DNA from: Stomoxys calcitrans
Lineage: Eukaryota > Arthropoda > Insecta > Diptera > Muscidae
DNA length: 64,000 nt
NCBI RefSeq assembly: GCF_963082655.1
Contig: NC_081553.1
Location: 21,915,197-21,979,196 of the forward strand
Reading direction: 5' to 3'
Shown: in pieces, positions 43,694 through 55,450 of the stretch
Position numbering within the stretch: position 1 is the first letter of the stretch
Layout: each line of letters begins with the position of its first letter
The notes under the pieces: generated by a model
Seen by the model: only the letters and a program-made list of their open reading frames with translations
What the model was told of the DNA's origin: nothing
Database searches by the model: none
Translations under genes and position numbers: made by a program

Positions 43694-44715
43694 TGTATAC
43701 CCTACGCCACCATTGTGGTACAGGGTGGTAAAACGTTATGCATTTGTTTGCAAAGCTAAGAAGGAGTAGAACTAGAACCATTGATAAATAAGGCGATCCG
43801 CTTTAAATTTCTTACTGATTCGATTAAGCTATGTCCACCTGTCTGTATTTTTGTGACCAAAGTACAGGTGGCATTAGTTGCATTGATTTTTATAAAGTTT
43901 TCCTCAAATCACTTTTTTGGTTTATAAAGTGTGATTTTTTTGAGGTTAGGATTTTCATGCATTAGTATTTGACAGATCACGTGGGATTTCAGACATGGTG
44001 TCAAAGAGAAAGATGCTCAGTATGCTTTGACATTTCATCATGAATAGACTTACTAACGAGCAACGCTTGCAAATCATTGAATTTTATTACCAAAATCAGT
44101 GTTCGGTTCGAAATGTGTTCATTCACCGTAACGTTGCGTCCAACAGCATCTTTGAAAAAATACGGTCCAATGATTCCACCAGCGTACAAACCACACCAAA
44201 CAGTGCATTTTTCGGGATGCATGGGCAGTTCTTGAACGGCTTCTGGTTGCTCTTCACTCCAAATGCGGCAATTTTGCTTATTTACGTAGCCATTCAACCA
44301 GAAATGAGCCTCATCGCTGAACAAAATTTGTCAAAATTTGAACACATTTCGAACCGAACACTGATTTTGGTAATAAAATTCAATGATTTGCAAGCGTTGC
44401 TCGTTAGTAAGTCTATTCATGATGAAATGTCAAAGCATACTGAGCATCTTTCTCTTTGACACCATGTCTGAAATCCCACGTGATCTGTCAAATACTAATG
44501 CATGAAAATCCTAACCTCAAAAAAATCACCCTTTACTAAGATATAGTTCCCATTGACATATTTCTCCCGATATGGTCTTTTAAGGCTGTAGTAGCCACAA
44601 TTTTGATCCGATCTCTACAAAATTTTGCTTAAAACGTTCTATGTAGTCGTTAGATTTGGTTGTGTAGGTTATTGTAAAGTCGACTATGCCCGACTTTTAC
44701 CTTTCCTTACAGGTT
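43694..44715 (+). mobile_element. HINE subfamily C, split by the palindromic mariner derivative
   Basis: The left part (43694-43926) has TATACCCTACGCCACCATTG, CAGGGTGGTAAAACG and TTTGTTTGCAAAGC, with a reduced mini-me near 43830. The right part (44534-44715) resumes with ATATAGTTCCCATTGACAT and ends TAAAGTCGACTATGCCCGAC, TTTTACCTTTCCTTA. This is a short copy with about one unit. Confidence 0.7.
43927..44533 (+). mobile_element. palindromic mariner derivative with transposase fragment, copy 2 (both ends present)
   Basis: The ends AAGTGTGATTTTTTTGAGG and CCTCAAAAAAATCACCCTT are inverted and flanked by TA (43925-43926, 44534-44535). About 190 bp at each end match as inverted copies, each beginning the transposase frame MNRLTNEQRLQIIEFYY. 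The centre, on the minus strand (about 44324-44150), encodes FSDEAHFWLNGYVNKQN, HPEKCTVWCGLYAGG and IIGPYFFKDAVG, covering the first catalytic Asp region of a Tc1/mariner enzyme. The other two acidic residues and most of the DNA-binding domain are missing. The long sense frame (44040-44459) is N-terminal transposase joined to antisense sequence. Confidence 0.85.
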
Positions 44716-45380
44716 CATTCTCTTGCCTTGTTGCCATTAGATTTCAATGTAGTTGTAAACTTTCGTACACACACACACATTCACACATTTATGTACGATT
44801 ATATCCACTCTGAAATACACTAATGGAGATATGAAATGAAAATAATCCGAATATAAATGTGTTTGGGTTTATTTTCGTTAGAGGCCTGTTGAGTTTGATG
44901 ACAACACTGGGGAATATTATCTAAGGACTCTTGCATATTTTAAAGCTCAATATTAAACAGTACAACATCTTGTCAGGTACTACGTTAGTAGAGGAAAACC
45001 CTCAACTAGTTTGACATCCTTAGGCAACATATTCTTAAGGCCCTGTTTATATAATCAGAGTCCGAATTTTTATGCAAAATCGGAATTTTGAAGTCCATTT
45101 TTTCTAAATGCAGTGGTATCTTATATAAAAAATTCAATTTGTGTTTGTCGGTTTGTTTGTTTGTTTGTTCCCTATAGACTCAAATTGTGTACGTTTGTCT
45201 GGAAGGAAACATAGGCTATATAATTTTTATATATCGGGTGGAGGCGGACCCTCCCCCTTACCCCAAAAACGCCACCCATATTTGAAAGTAGTCCGATGGG
45301 TACGACCAGAAAACTAATATGGTATTATTGTGGGAACATTCGTATTTTCGGTTCGTAGTAAGCAAAAATTCCTATATGTA
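44716..45380. other. unique stretch, no gene seen
   Basis: Contains CA and TTTG short repeats (44766-44785, 45150-45168). No domain or repeat family is recognised. Confidence 0.45.
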
Positions 45381-45899
45381 AACAAGTAAGAGCATGCTAA
45401 GTTCGCCCCGGCCGAATCTTATATACCCTCCACTATGGATCGTATTTGTCGAGTTCTTTGCGTGGTGTCTCTTTTTATACCCATAAAAATTAGTACGCTA
45501 ATATCAGCAAACACTGTCTGCTGACATTAAATTGCTTTAGTAAATATTTTTACTATTTTAACTAAAAAATTTTTCTGAGTGTAGCCAAACAAAGAATATT
45601 TGATAAGAATTGCTATGCTATTGGAGGTATATCAGGTTATAGTCTGATTCAGACCATAAATGGGTACATTGGGTACTTCAGGATAGGAATTGCGCCTTGT
45701 AGGGGCTCAAGAAGTATAATCAGGAGATCGGTTTATATGGGAGCTGTATCAGGCTACACATCGATTCAGACAATATTGAAAACCTATTTTGAAGGTGATG
45801 TGAGAAGCCGTTTTACAAAATTGCACACAAATCGGATAAGAATTGCACCCTCTAGAGGCTTAAGAAGTGAAGATCCCAGATCGGTTTATACGGCAACTA

Positions 45900-46136
45900 T
45901 TGGGTTGCCCAAAAAGTAATTGCGGATTTTTCATATAGTCGGCGTTGACAATTTTTTTCACAGCTTGTGACTCTGTAATTGCATTCTTTCTTCTGTCAGT
46001 TATCAGCTGTTACTTTTAGCTTGCTTTAGAAAAAAAGTGTAAAAAAAGTATATTTGATTAAAGTTCATTCTAAGTTTTATTAAAAATGCATTTACTTTCT
46101 TTTAAAAAATCCGCAATTACTTTTTGGGCAACCCAA
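45900..46136 (+). mobile_element. mariner MITE, copy 8
   Basis: Complete; TA at 45898-45899 and 46137-46138; inserted at GGCAAC(TA)TATCGGG, the same unit position as copies 3 and 5. Confidence 0.92.
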
Positions 46137-46435
46137 TATATCGGGTTATCAGCCGAGTTGAACCATACTTAGCACAGTTTTCTGAAGCCATAACGAAATA
46201 CTTCATGAACAATTTCAGCCATATCGGATTAGAATTGCGCCCTCCAGTGGCTCAAGATGTCATGGTACAAGATCGGTTTATACGGCAGTTATATTACGTT
46301 ATGGACCGATTTGAACCATACATAGCATAGTTGTTGGAAGTCATAACAAAACACTTCATGCAAAATTGTAGCCAATCGGATAAGAATTGAAACCTCTAGT
46401 GTTTCAAGAAGTCAATCCCAACCGACCTACAAATT

Positions 46436-46765
46436 GCAAATTTGCCCATAAACATTCCATTCCATTCAGGAACAGGGGCAAACTTCTCACATATCAATGG
46501 GAGCAGACCGATTCAAATTTTGAGCTCAATGATAAGGGTCCTTCTTTTTATAGCCGAGTCCGAACGGCGTGAGGCAGTGCGACACCTCTTTTGAGATGAA
46601 GTTTTTACAGGGCGTAGTACCTCACAAATGCCGGGCATAGTACCTCACAAATGCCGCCAGCATTAGGAGGGGACAAGCACCGCGGAAAATTTTATGATGG
46701 TCTCGCCAGGATTCGAAAGTTCAGCGTCATAGGCGGACGTGCTTGACGCAATGGTGGCCTTCCCA
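46436..46765 (-). repeat. SINE family 1 with internal duplication
   Basis: The complete layout in reverse runs from GCAAATTTGCCCATAAAC to GCAATGGTGGCC. CGTAGTACCTCACAAATGCCG is followed by a second GCATAGTACCTCACAAATGCC, a ~27 bp tandem duplication. The B box is damaged by deletion (GATTCGAAAGTTCAGCG). Confidence 0.8.
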
Positions 46766-47089
46766 ACCGTGCCACATGATAAGAAGTATTTGTGCTAAAT
46801 TTCAAGTGCCTAGCTTCACCACTTCGAAGGTAAGGGTGCTTTCGACAGACGGACGGACGGACGGACATGGCTAGATTGACTTAAAATGTCATGACGATCA
46901 ACAACTCAGACTAATTTCTCGAGGTGTTACAAATTATTATGCGCCCATTCTATGATGGGGTGTAAAAAATCCGTCAATATTATTATGGGCAGTCGGACTA
47001 ATTTAAAATGTTGGGATGATCCATAACATTTTGGCTTTCGAGGGTCACCGAACCATACTTTGAGTTATGATCCCTATGTTGGGAATCTT

Positions 47090-48049
47090 GAATATCCACC
47101 ACCATAGGATGGCGGTATACTAATCTAGTCATTCTGTTTGTAACACCTCGAAATATTGCTGCGAGATCTGCGACCCCATAAAGCATATATCGTCTCGATA
47201 TTCTGAGTCGTTCTAGCCATGTTCGTCCGTTCGTCTGTCGAAATCACGATAGCAGTCTGTAAACAGAAATGCAAAAGTAAAATTGCCCATGAACATTCTA
47301 TTAAGGAACATGGGCAAACTTCTCACAATGAGTGCTGTCCGATTTAAGTTTTCAGCTCAATGATAAGGGACCTTATCTGTATAGCTGAGTCCGAATGACG
47401 TAACATTGTGCGACACGTCTTTGGGGTGAAGGTTTAACATGGCAAAGTACCTCACAAATGTCGCCAGCATTAGGAGGAGATAACCATCGCTGAACATTTT
47501 ATTTCTGATGTTAACGCCAGGATTTGAACCCAGGCGTTCAGCGTCATAGGCTGACATAGTAACCTCTGCGCTACCATGGCGAAACAGAAGATTAGATATA
47601 GCCCACATATAAATCGATCCCCGGATTTGACTTTGCAAGCCCTTAGAAGCCTTAATTTTCATCCAATTTGGCTAATATTTTGAACTCTTACTTAAATTAA
47701 GACTCGCAATATACATGCCAAGTATGATGCGAATCAGCCTGTAAGCAGATATAGCCCCCATATAACCCCCATCCCCGGATTTCACTTCTTCAGCCCTTAG
47801 AAGCCTCCATTTTCATCTGATTTGGCTGAAATTTTCGCCTTTTGTACGACCTATAACCTCAGTGCAAAGTTTTATCCGAATCGGTCAATATGGTGACATA
47901 GGCTCCCTTAAGTACCAATATCCCGATATGACTTCTTTTGACCAAAATAATTTAAATACTAATTCATTTAAAAAGGGTAAATTTTTAGCGGAATCCATGG
48001 AGGTGGGTACAAAAGATTCGGTCCGGCCTGCACCACGCTTTTATTTGTT
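47090..48049 (+). mobile_element. HINE subfamily E, near complete, with nested SINE
   Basis: The 5' end ATATCCACCACCATAGG at 47090, mini-me at 47170-47240 (TTCGTCCGTTCGTCTGTCG), a SINE at 47268-47583, then units (ATATAAATCGATCCCCGGAT). The 3' side has GGAGGTGGGTACAAAAG, a hairpin TTCGGTCCGGCCTG and CACGCTTTTATTTGTT ending at 48049. Confidence 0.75.
47268..47583 (-). repeat. SINE family 1
   Basis: In reverse, the 3' end AAATTGCCCATGAACATTC through CCAGCATTAGGAGG to B box GATTTGAACCCAGG and A box region AACCTCTGCGCTACCATGG. Full length with substitutions. Confidence 0.82.
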
Positions 48050-48054
48050 CATTC

Positions 48055-49614
48055 TTTTTATACCCACCACCGAAGGATGGGGTGTATTCATTTTGTCATT
48101 CCGTTTGCAACTCATCGAAATATCCATTTCCGACCCTATGAACTGTATATATTCTTGATCGTCGTAAAAATCTAAGATGTTCTAGCGATGTCCGTCCGTT
48201 TGTCCGTCTATCTGTTGAAATAGCTCTACATTGTTTAAAAATAGAGATATTGAGCTGAAACTTTGCACAGATTCTTTTTCTGTCCATAAACAGGTTAAGT
48301 TTGAAGATGGGCTATATCGAACTATATCTTGATATAGCCCCCATATAGACCGATCCGCCGATTTAGGGTCTTAGGCCCATAAAAGCCACATTTATTATAC
48401 GATTTTCCTGAAATTTCTGACAGTGAGTTGTGCTTGGCCAGTAGACATTTTTCTTCAATATGGCACAGATCGGTTCAGATTTGGACATTGCTGCTATATA
48501 GACCCATGCTTCAATTTAGGGTCTTTGGCCCATAAAAGCCACATTTATTATCCGATTTTGCTGACATTTGGGACAGTGAGTTGTGTTAGGCCCTTCGACA
48601 TCCTTCGTCAATTTGGCGCAGATCGGTCCAGATTTGGATATAACTGTTCTCTATTGATGTAGGTCGTTGGGGATTGCAAATTGGCCCCATTGGTTCATAT
48701 TTGATATTGCCCCCATATAAACCGAAACACTGATTTCACTTCTTAAGCCCCCGGAAGCTTTAATTTTCATTCGTTTTGACTACAATTTGTAACAAAGACT
48801 GGAGTTACTACTTTTAATATCCATGATAAGTAAGATGCGAATCGGTGTATAACCAGATATTGCCCTCATATAAACAAATCCCCGGATTTGACATCTTTTG
48901 CCACTAGAAGTCTTAATTTTCATCCAATTTGACTGAAATTTGAAACAAATACTTGAGATAAGACTCTTACACCCATGCCTAGTATGATCCGAATCGGTAT
49001 GTAAACAGATATTGTTCCCATATAAACCGATCCCCAGATTTGACTTCTTGAGCCTCTAGAAGCCTCAATTTGTATCCAATTTGTTGGCTGAAATTTAAAA
49101 CTAATACTTGAGTTAAGACTTCCAATACCCATGCCTAGAATGATCCGAATCTGTCTGTAAACACATAAAGCCCCTATATGAACCGATACACGGATTTGAC
49201 TTCTTGAGCCCCTCAATTTTCTTTAATTTGACTGATATTTGAAACAAATACTTGAGTTACGACTTCCAATATCCATGCCAAGTATGATCCGAATCGGACT
49301 GTAAACAGATATAGTCCCAATTTTAAACCGATCTCCGGATTTGACTACTCAGCCTTTAGAAGACTCATTTTTTTCACCTGATTTGGCCCAAAACGAATTT
49401 GGCACTGACGTACAACATCAGTGCCAAGTTTTATCCGAATACATCAATATGGTGATATTGGGCCCCTTAGTAGCGATATCCCGTTATGACTTCTTGAGAC
49501 CAAAATAATTCATATATCATCTCAGTTAATAAGGGTAAATTTTTAGCGGAATCCAATAGCGGTGGTGGGTACCCAAGATTCGGTCAGTCCGTACTTTGCA
49601 CCTTTTTTTACTTC
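48055..49614 (+). mobile_element. composite HINE: A-type 5' half, E-type 3' half
   Basis: The 5' terminus TTTTATACCCACCACCGAAG, the mini-me (48130-48220) and the first three units are A-type. From about 48650 the units become E-type (CCCCATATAAACCG, GATTTGACTTCTTGAGCC) and the 3' end (GCGGTGGTGGGTACCCAAG, TTCGGTCAGTCCG, TTTTTTTACTT) is E-like. Either a recombinant or an insertion with lost boundary. Confidence 0.65.
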
Positions 49615-50668
49615 CAACAACTGTTCCAAATACGGCCCAAATCGGTTTTTAACCTGATTTAGCTCCCATATAAACCGATCTGCGATTTGATTTCTTGAGC
49701 CCTTACAAGCCTCAAATTTTGTCGGATTTGGCTGAAATTTTGTACAAAGTGTTCTGTTATGACTTCCTGTGCTTAGTACGGTCTGCATCGGTCTATAACA
49801 CATTATAGCTCCCATATAAACCGATCTCCAGATTTTACTTATTTAGCCCCTGACTTATTTGTCCGATTTGTCTGAAATTTTGCATGCGGTGTTTAACAAC
49901 TGTGCTATGTATGGTCCGAATCAGTCTATAACCTGATGGAGCTCCCATATAAACCGATCTCTATATTTGACTTCTCGAGCCTCTGGAAGCCACAAGTTTT
50001 GTCCGATTTGACTGAAATTTTGCATGCGGTGTTCTGTTATCATTTTCAACAAATGTGCAATGTATGGTCCGAATGGGTCTTTAACCTGATATAGCTCCAA
50101 TATAAACGATCTCCCGATTTGACTTCTTGAGCCCTTACAAGCCGCAGTTTATTGCCTGATTTGGATGAAATTTTGCACATAGTGTTATGTTATGACTTCC
50201 AATAACTGCGCCTAGTACGGATCGAATGGGTCTATAAATTGAAATAGCTCCCATATAAACGATCTCCAGATTTAACTGCTTGAGGCATTTGGTGTTCCGT
50301 TATGACTTCCTGTGCTAACTGTGCTAAGTACGGTTCGAATCGGTCTGCAACCTGATATAGCTCCCATGTAAAGTGGTCTCGCGATCATCATTTTTCGGTT
50401 CCTAGAAGCATTAATTTTGACTGCGCCTGTGCTAAGTACGCTTCGAATCGGTCTGTAACCTGATATAGCTTCCATGCAAAGCGGTCCTTCGATCGTCCTT
50501 TTTCGGTTCCTAGAAGCATTAATTTTTGCTTGTTTGAAAGAAATTTGGTATGTAGAATAAAATTATGCTCTTCCACTAAATTTATTTTGCGTAAATTTTT
50601 AGCAGAATCCACCGTGGTGGTTACCCAAGATTCGGTCCGGCAGAACTTAGCACGCTTTTACTTGTTTT
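49615..50668 (+). mobile_element. HINE subfamily B2, 5'-truncated
   Basis: Starts inside a unit (CCAACAACTGTTCCAAATACG) and has about six units with CCTGATATAGCTCCCATATA. The 3' end is GGTGGTTACCCAAGATTCGG, TCCGGCAGAACTTAGC and ACGCTTTTACTTG at 50668. No 5' terminus or mini-me is present. Confidence 0.7.
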
Positions 50669-51690
50669 TTTTTTTTTTAATATTTTACTTCTGCCCTATT
50701 CAAAATGCTCACAGTGTTCGTGCAATATGTAAATGAGAATATGTTTGGACAAACGAACAATCGCTAAAGCCACAAATTGAAATGAGTGCAACTAAACAAT
50801 AATAATAAAAAAAAATAAATGGAATGAAAAAACACAAAACGCCGTAGAAAATATGTCCGTACGAGTTACGTATGAATATTTTTGTAAGGGGAAGCGACCT
50901 GGCATGGTTACATATAGGCTTCATGCCTCCCCACTTCTTTTACACAACATTGCCGTCTTGACAAGGGGAACATGGCAAATGTGGTTTCTCGACCGTCAGC
51001 CAGCCACAGAGGCAGAGGCACAGGACATACTCACACACAAAGTCCATTTGACCGACTGGTGCTGTTGTCACACAACAAGCAGACCCCAAAGTAAAGAAAG
51101 AAAGTCTTTTGCGGTCAGTTCGTTGTGATTCTTTGGTGAAAACGTGCATCTTAAGCGTTTAATAAACAGACGCTCGTAAGCGGCTGCATAATACGGGTAG
51201 TGCGGTAGAGTTTGCCTGGTGGCCAAAGAGGCAAGCAAACAAAAAAGATTGAAAATAAGAAGTAAAAAAAAACATGGAAAACACTTAAAAAGCGTAGCGT
51301 AAAAGAGAAGAGGAAAAAAAAGATTAATCCCAAAAGAGATAATCGCATCCAACAAATGCTGGCGGCAATTTTTTTGACCAGCTTTTGTACGCTTTAAGTA
51401 AGGTGTGAGAGAGCTTAACATCATAAGACCTTAACATCAAGTGGGAGAGAGGTAGGTACTAAATTAAAGAAATCACAGCTACTTCTTTGGATAGGCTGCT
51501 GCCCCTCCATCATCGTTGACAGCATCATCATCATCATCATCGTGATGCTCATCTGGTCATTGGAAGGCTTAAAGCCGGCTGACAAAAACTGAGAAATCAT
51601 GCCAGACACCATGAATGACACAAATGAATGATTCAACATTGCAGGTGTCCAACATGAAGTTGATCCTGAATAGTTTATGCAGGACAACAT
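50669..51690. other. unique stretch, no gene seen
   Basis: A-rich tracts, a (CAT)n run near 51522-51541 and several open frames of 65-118 codons that are low complexity or antisense to one another. No recognised domain. Confidence 0.45.
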
Positions 51691-51694
51691 GCAT

Positions 51695-51920
51695 AATGTT
51701 GTCCATGAAAGTATTTTTGTGTGAAATTTTAGCCAAACCAGATGAAAATTAAGGTTTCTAGATGATCAAGAAATCAAAACCGGGTTTATATGGGGGATAT
51801 ATTCAAATCTTAACCAATGTGGCCCAACAATCTACCTAAAAAAGAAGCTTCGGTGTTAATTTCCAAAATATCCTCATTCGCTTGAACGCTATCGTCATTT
51901 CGACAGATGGACAGACGGGT
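51695..51920 (-). mobile_element. HINE fragment (E-like) broken in the mini-me repeat
   Basis: One unit (GGGTTTATATGGGGGATATAT, TTAACCAATGTGGCCC) and the pre-core segment (CGAACGCTATCGT-like) lead to GACAGATGGACAGACGGG at 51901-51918, where it stops. Same kind of breakpoint as at 12200. Confidence 0.6.
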
Positions 51921-52215
51921 TGCGTAGCCTCATTTCGCCCAAAACATTTTCGTCCAAAACGACAAATGTCCTATTGCCCAAATAATGTCAAAAAACCCAA
52001 AAATATTTTTTGGAATGACAGAAAGCCCAAATGAATGTGACAAAATTCCAAATATAAATGCCTTTTTCATTGTAATAGACGGAAATTTAACGGCCTTTGG
52101 TCGGGCTCATTATTTGATGTTATGTTTGTTTTGGATTTAAAAAAAAATACACATTAAAATAAGTAAAAACCTGCTAAGTGTCATATGACCCAAATTATAT
52201 TGGGTTTAATGTAAT
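51921..52215. other. unassigned sequence
   Basis: TTTCGCCCAAAACATTTTCG, CGTCCAAAACGAC and TTGCCCAAATAATGTC suggest short internal repetition of CCAAA-type words. No gene or known repeat. Confidence 0.35.
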
Positions 52216-52229
52216 TTGTTCATTTGGAT

Positions 52230-55200
52230 TGACCCGATGGAATCCATATCGGCAAGGGCTGCCACCTCAGTGTACGTGTTCGTCTTTTTTCGTCATGGGA
52301 GAGGCACATCCCGGAGTGCCTTCTCCGAACGCTTCTGGTCCGTGCCGGGATTGAAAAAAAAAACCCCGGACCCTGGTTCTGTTCGGTTTGCCAGAACCGC
52401 CTTCCTAATCGGTAGGTGTCGGTGAGTTGTAACCGGTACATGGAGTGGGTACATTTCCGATGTTGCTCTGGCCTCACATCATTACGGGAGTATGGTCATA
52501 CTGGCTATGTCGCTAGGTGCTGTGCGAACATAGCCAGCAGTGGGTCATAAGCGTCCTCGTCGTCGGACTATGTGACCCCCCGACCACTCCCGTACGGCAA
52601 TTTACGCAACGGCAGCATCCCAGCCCAAATATTGCCAGGCCAGTGCCGGGAAGTGTATCGTTCTTTCAATTAAATTGCAACGGACTTCGTGGCAAGATCG
52701 GTGAGATTGTGGACTTTATGGAGACAAAGCTGACCAACACCAGCAGCTTGCACAGTTGTCACGGTTACAATGTGCTACGTATGGATCGCTCAAGGAATGG
52801 AGGTGGAGTATTGACCTTCGTGATACACTATTCCGTGCAATATAGACCTATCTGGCCTGCACATGGCGCTAGTGACCCCTACATGGAGTGCATGGGGATA
52901 GCAGTCAGGTCCGGTACTGCCGAGATAAAGCTATACAAAGTGTACATATCGCCAGTCGGTTGCTGTGTCCCGATTAATGGCCAGGCTTACAACCCCGACA
53001 TAAGTGGGTTGTTATCTGGCCATAATCGTCTGGTTCTAAGAGACTTTCATGCACATCACACGTCATGCCATTCTCCACTAGGTAACGACCAGCGTGGCAT
53101 AGCTTTGGCAGAGCAGATTGAGAGCTCCACGTTTTGCACGGTGAATGAGGATGCCCTCACTAGGATTACGAGGAGGTGCAGCAGTTCTCCAGACATCTCC
53201 ATTGCATCCCCTGATCTCCTGAGTGACGCATCTGGCAAGCCGTCATCCCTTTGGGGTCAGACCACCTCCCCATAATTCTCGCCATCTACCGATCACCCGA
53301 CCTTATAACCTCTCAGCGCCAGACGTTTATCAATCATAAGAAGGCCGATTGGACTGGCTTCAGAGAGTATACCAATCGCCGCTTCAGTGAACTGCCATCC
53401 CCCTCTGATGTGCTTGTGGCCGAGAGGACATCATTAACGCAGCAGCCGCTCGCTTTTTACCAGCCGGTCGAATACCCCAAGTGCGGCCCAGTTTCCCGGC
53501 GCAAGCAGTGGTACTCGCAGATGAGCGTGTTGGGATTCGTGGTATAGACCCCGCTAACCCCAGAATCAGCGTGCTGAATCTGGAAATAAACAGGGTAGTC
53601 AACGAACATGAGCGGAATTTGTGGCTGGAACACTTGGAGCAATGTAACTTAGGCACCGGTGTAGGCAAACTGTGATCTACTCTTAGGTCACTCTCGAACC
53701 CCGGTAGACGGGATGACAGGACCTCAGTCACTTTTGGCGAAATAACCGTGACTGATCCGAAGAGATGCGCCAGGTTGTTCAACCGTCAATTTATTGTGCA
53801 TCCCGAGAGAGACAGGGAAAGGGGAGAGCCATTCGCCGTATTCGTGGTCTCCGAGCCGATGAACAGCCACACAATTTACCGTGGGCGAAGTTACGAATGT
53901 CATCCGTAGCGCCAAATCATCTAAGGCGTTGAGCCCTGATGGAATCTCTACATTGATGTTGAATAATCTGGATTTACCTGGAGTTGAGTACCTTACCACT
54001 GTCCTCAACCTGTCATTGAACACTCTTATAGTTCCTGATGTCTGGAAAATGGGCAGAGTGATCCCGCTACTGAAGCCTGGAGAAGACCCGAGTCGAGTTT
54101 GGGCGAGTCGTACAGACCGATCTCCCTTTTCTCACCAGTGGCAAAGACGCTTGAGGCATTACTCCTCCCGAGCATCGTAGGAGAATTTCCATTCGCCGAG
54201 CATCAACATGGATTTCGGAGACTGCACAGCACAACAATAGCTTTGCATGCCATCAACGCACACATTTGCCGTGGCTTCAATCAGCCCAGGCCATGTGATA
54301 GGACGGTCCTCGTGGCACTGGACCTATCGAAGGCATTCGACACGGTCAGCCATGCCAAATTATTTGAGGACATCGCCAACACGTCTCACCAGCCGGGCCT
54401 GAAACGATGGGTCGCGAATTATCTGTAGAGTGAAACAGGGAGTTCCCCAAGGTGGTGTGACATCTCCTGGACTGTTTAACCTATCCTCCATTGCACACCC
54501 TCCAAACGGCATAGAGATCGTATCATATGCGGACGATTGTACGTATCATATGCATCAGGCCCTCACCCCTTGATGACATTTGCGATAGGTTGAACGTCTA
54601 CCTCAACAAAGTTGCCTCATATTTCGCTGCAAGAAATCTGAAGATATCCGCCACCAAATCTTCAGCCACATTGTTCACTACAAATACGCGTGAGGTGAAT
54701 ACTGAGCTGACTGTTATGGTCGATGGAGAAATGATTCCGACCTTCAAGTGTCCCAAAATACTTGGCATCACATTTGACAGCTCTTACACATTCTCCCCAC
54801 ATGCCGCAGCAATCTGCGATAAAGTCAAAAGTAGAAACAAGGTCCTCAAGTCACTTGCTGGCAGCACTTGGGGTGCAGACAAAGAAACCTTGTTGACCAC
54901 GTACAAAGCAATTGGCCGGTCTGTGGTAAGTTATGCAGCGCCAGTGTGGTCTCGTCAACTTTGTGACATGCAGTGGAATAATATTCAGATCTGTCAGAAT
55001 GCCGCCCTCCGAACTGCGACGGGCTGTCTCCTCAGTACTCATGTAGGCCACCTCCATCAGGAGACAAAGATCCTACCAGTGCGAAGACATAACTACATGC
55101 TGTCTAAGCAATACCTTTTGGGCTGTTATCACAGAGACCATCCAAATCATGATCTTGTGGATCTACATGATCTAGAGCGTGAGGGGCAGGTCTAAACAAC

Positions 55201-55450
55201 ATTCATGCAGACACGGTAGCAGATACGGTAAGTGGCTACCGGGTGAATGTAGTCCTTGGAGAGCGACCGTCACCCATTGCACCTGAAGAAATCGTCCTCC
55301 CCCGGCAAACCAGAGTTGTTCTGGCTCAATTACGTTCCGGCAGATGCAGCCTCCTCAATTCCCACAAAGCTAGGATTTATGTCGACGTGCAAGATGTATG
55401 TCCCGATAGTAACCAGGGAACGCACGATACACTTAAATGGAATCTGATAT
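52230..55450 (+). pseudogene. Jockey-like non-LTR retrotransposon (zinc finger, 2A-like motif, endonuclease, RT), frameshifted
   Basis: Order on the plus strand: GIEKKNPGP (52347-52373, 2A-like) directly before CSVCQNRL and CNRYMEWVHFRCCSG (PHD-like Cys/His); APE endonuclease with FFQLNCNGLRGKI (about 52662), RSRNGGGVLTF, RDFHAHHTS (catalytic GDFNAHH altered) and SDHLPIIL; RT with KALSPDGISTLMLN, GRVIPLLKPGEDPS, LVALDLSKAFDTVSH, KQGVPQGG and SYADDC (Asp pair 54532-54537); then FDSSYTFSPHAAAICDKV, SYAAPVWS and C-terminal LPRQTRVVLAQLRSG, DVQDVCPD. At least six frame changes and several stops make it inactive. The 3' end is cut by family D before the usual HDT-HLF-C ending. The clade is Jockey-like by motif memory. 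Confidence 0.85.

Larger units (their letters stand above)
45383..46975 (-). mobile_element. HINE subfamily B with nested MITE and SINE
   Basis: The 3' end (CAAGTAAGAGCATGCTAAG, TTCGCCCCGGCCGAA, TATACCCTCCACTATGG) starts at 45383. Two to four units follow, interrupted by a mariner MITE (45900-46136) and a SINE (46436-46765). The mini-me block is at 46845-46905 and a degraded 5' end (GCGCCCATTCTATGATGGGG) ends near 46975. Confidence 0.75.

Noticed and set aside
44040..44459. 139-codon ORF beginning like a mariner transposase (also 10535-10954)
   Set aside because: Only the first ~27 residues are transposase; the rest is antisense of the catalytic fragment and the opposite arm of the palindrome.
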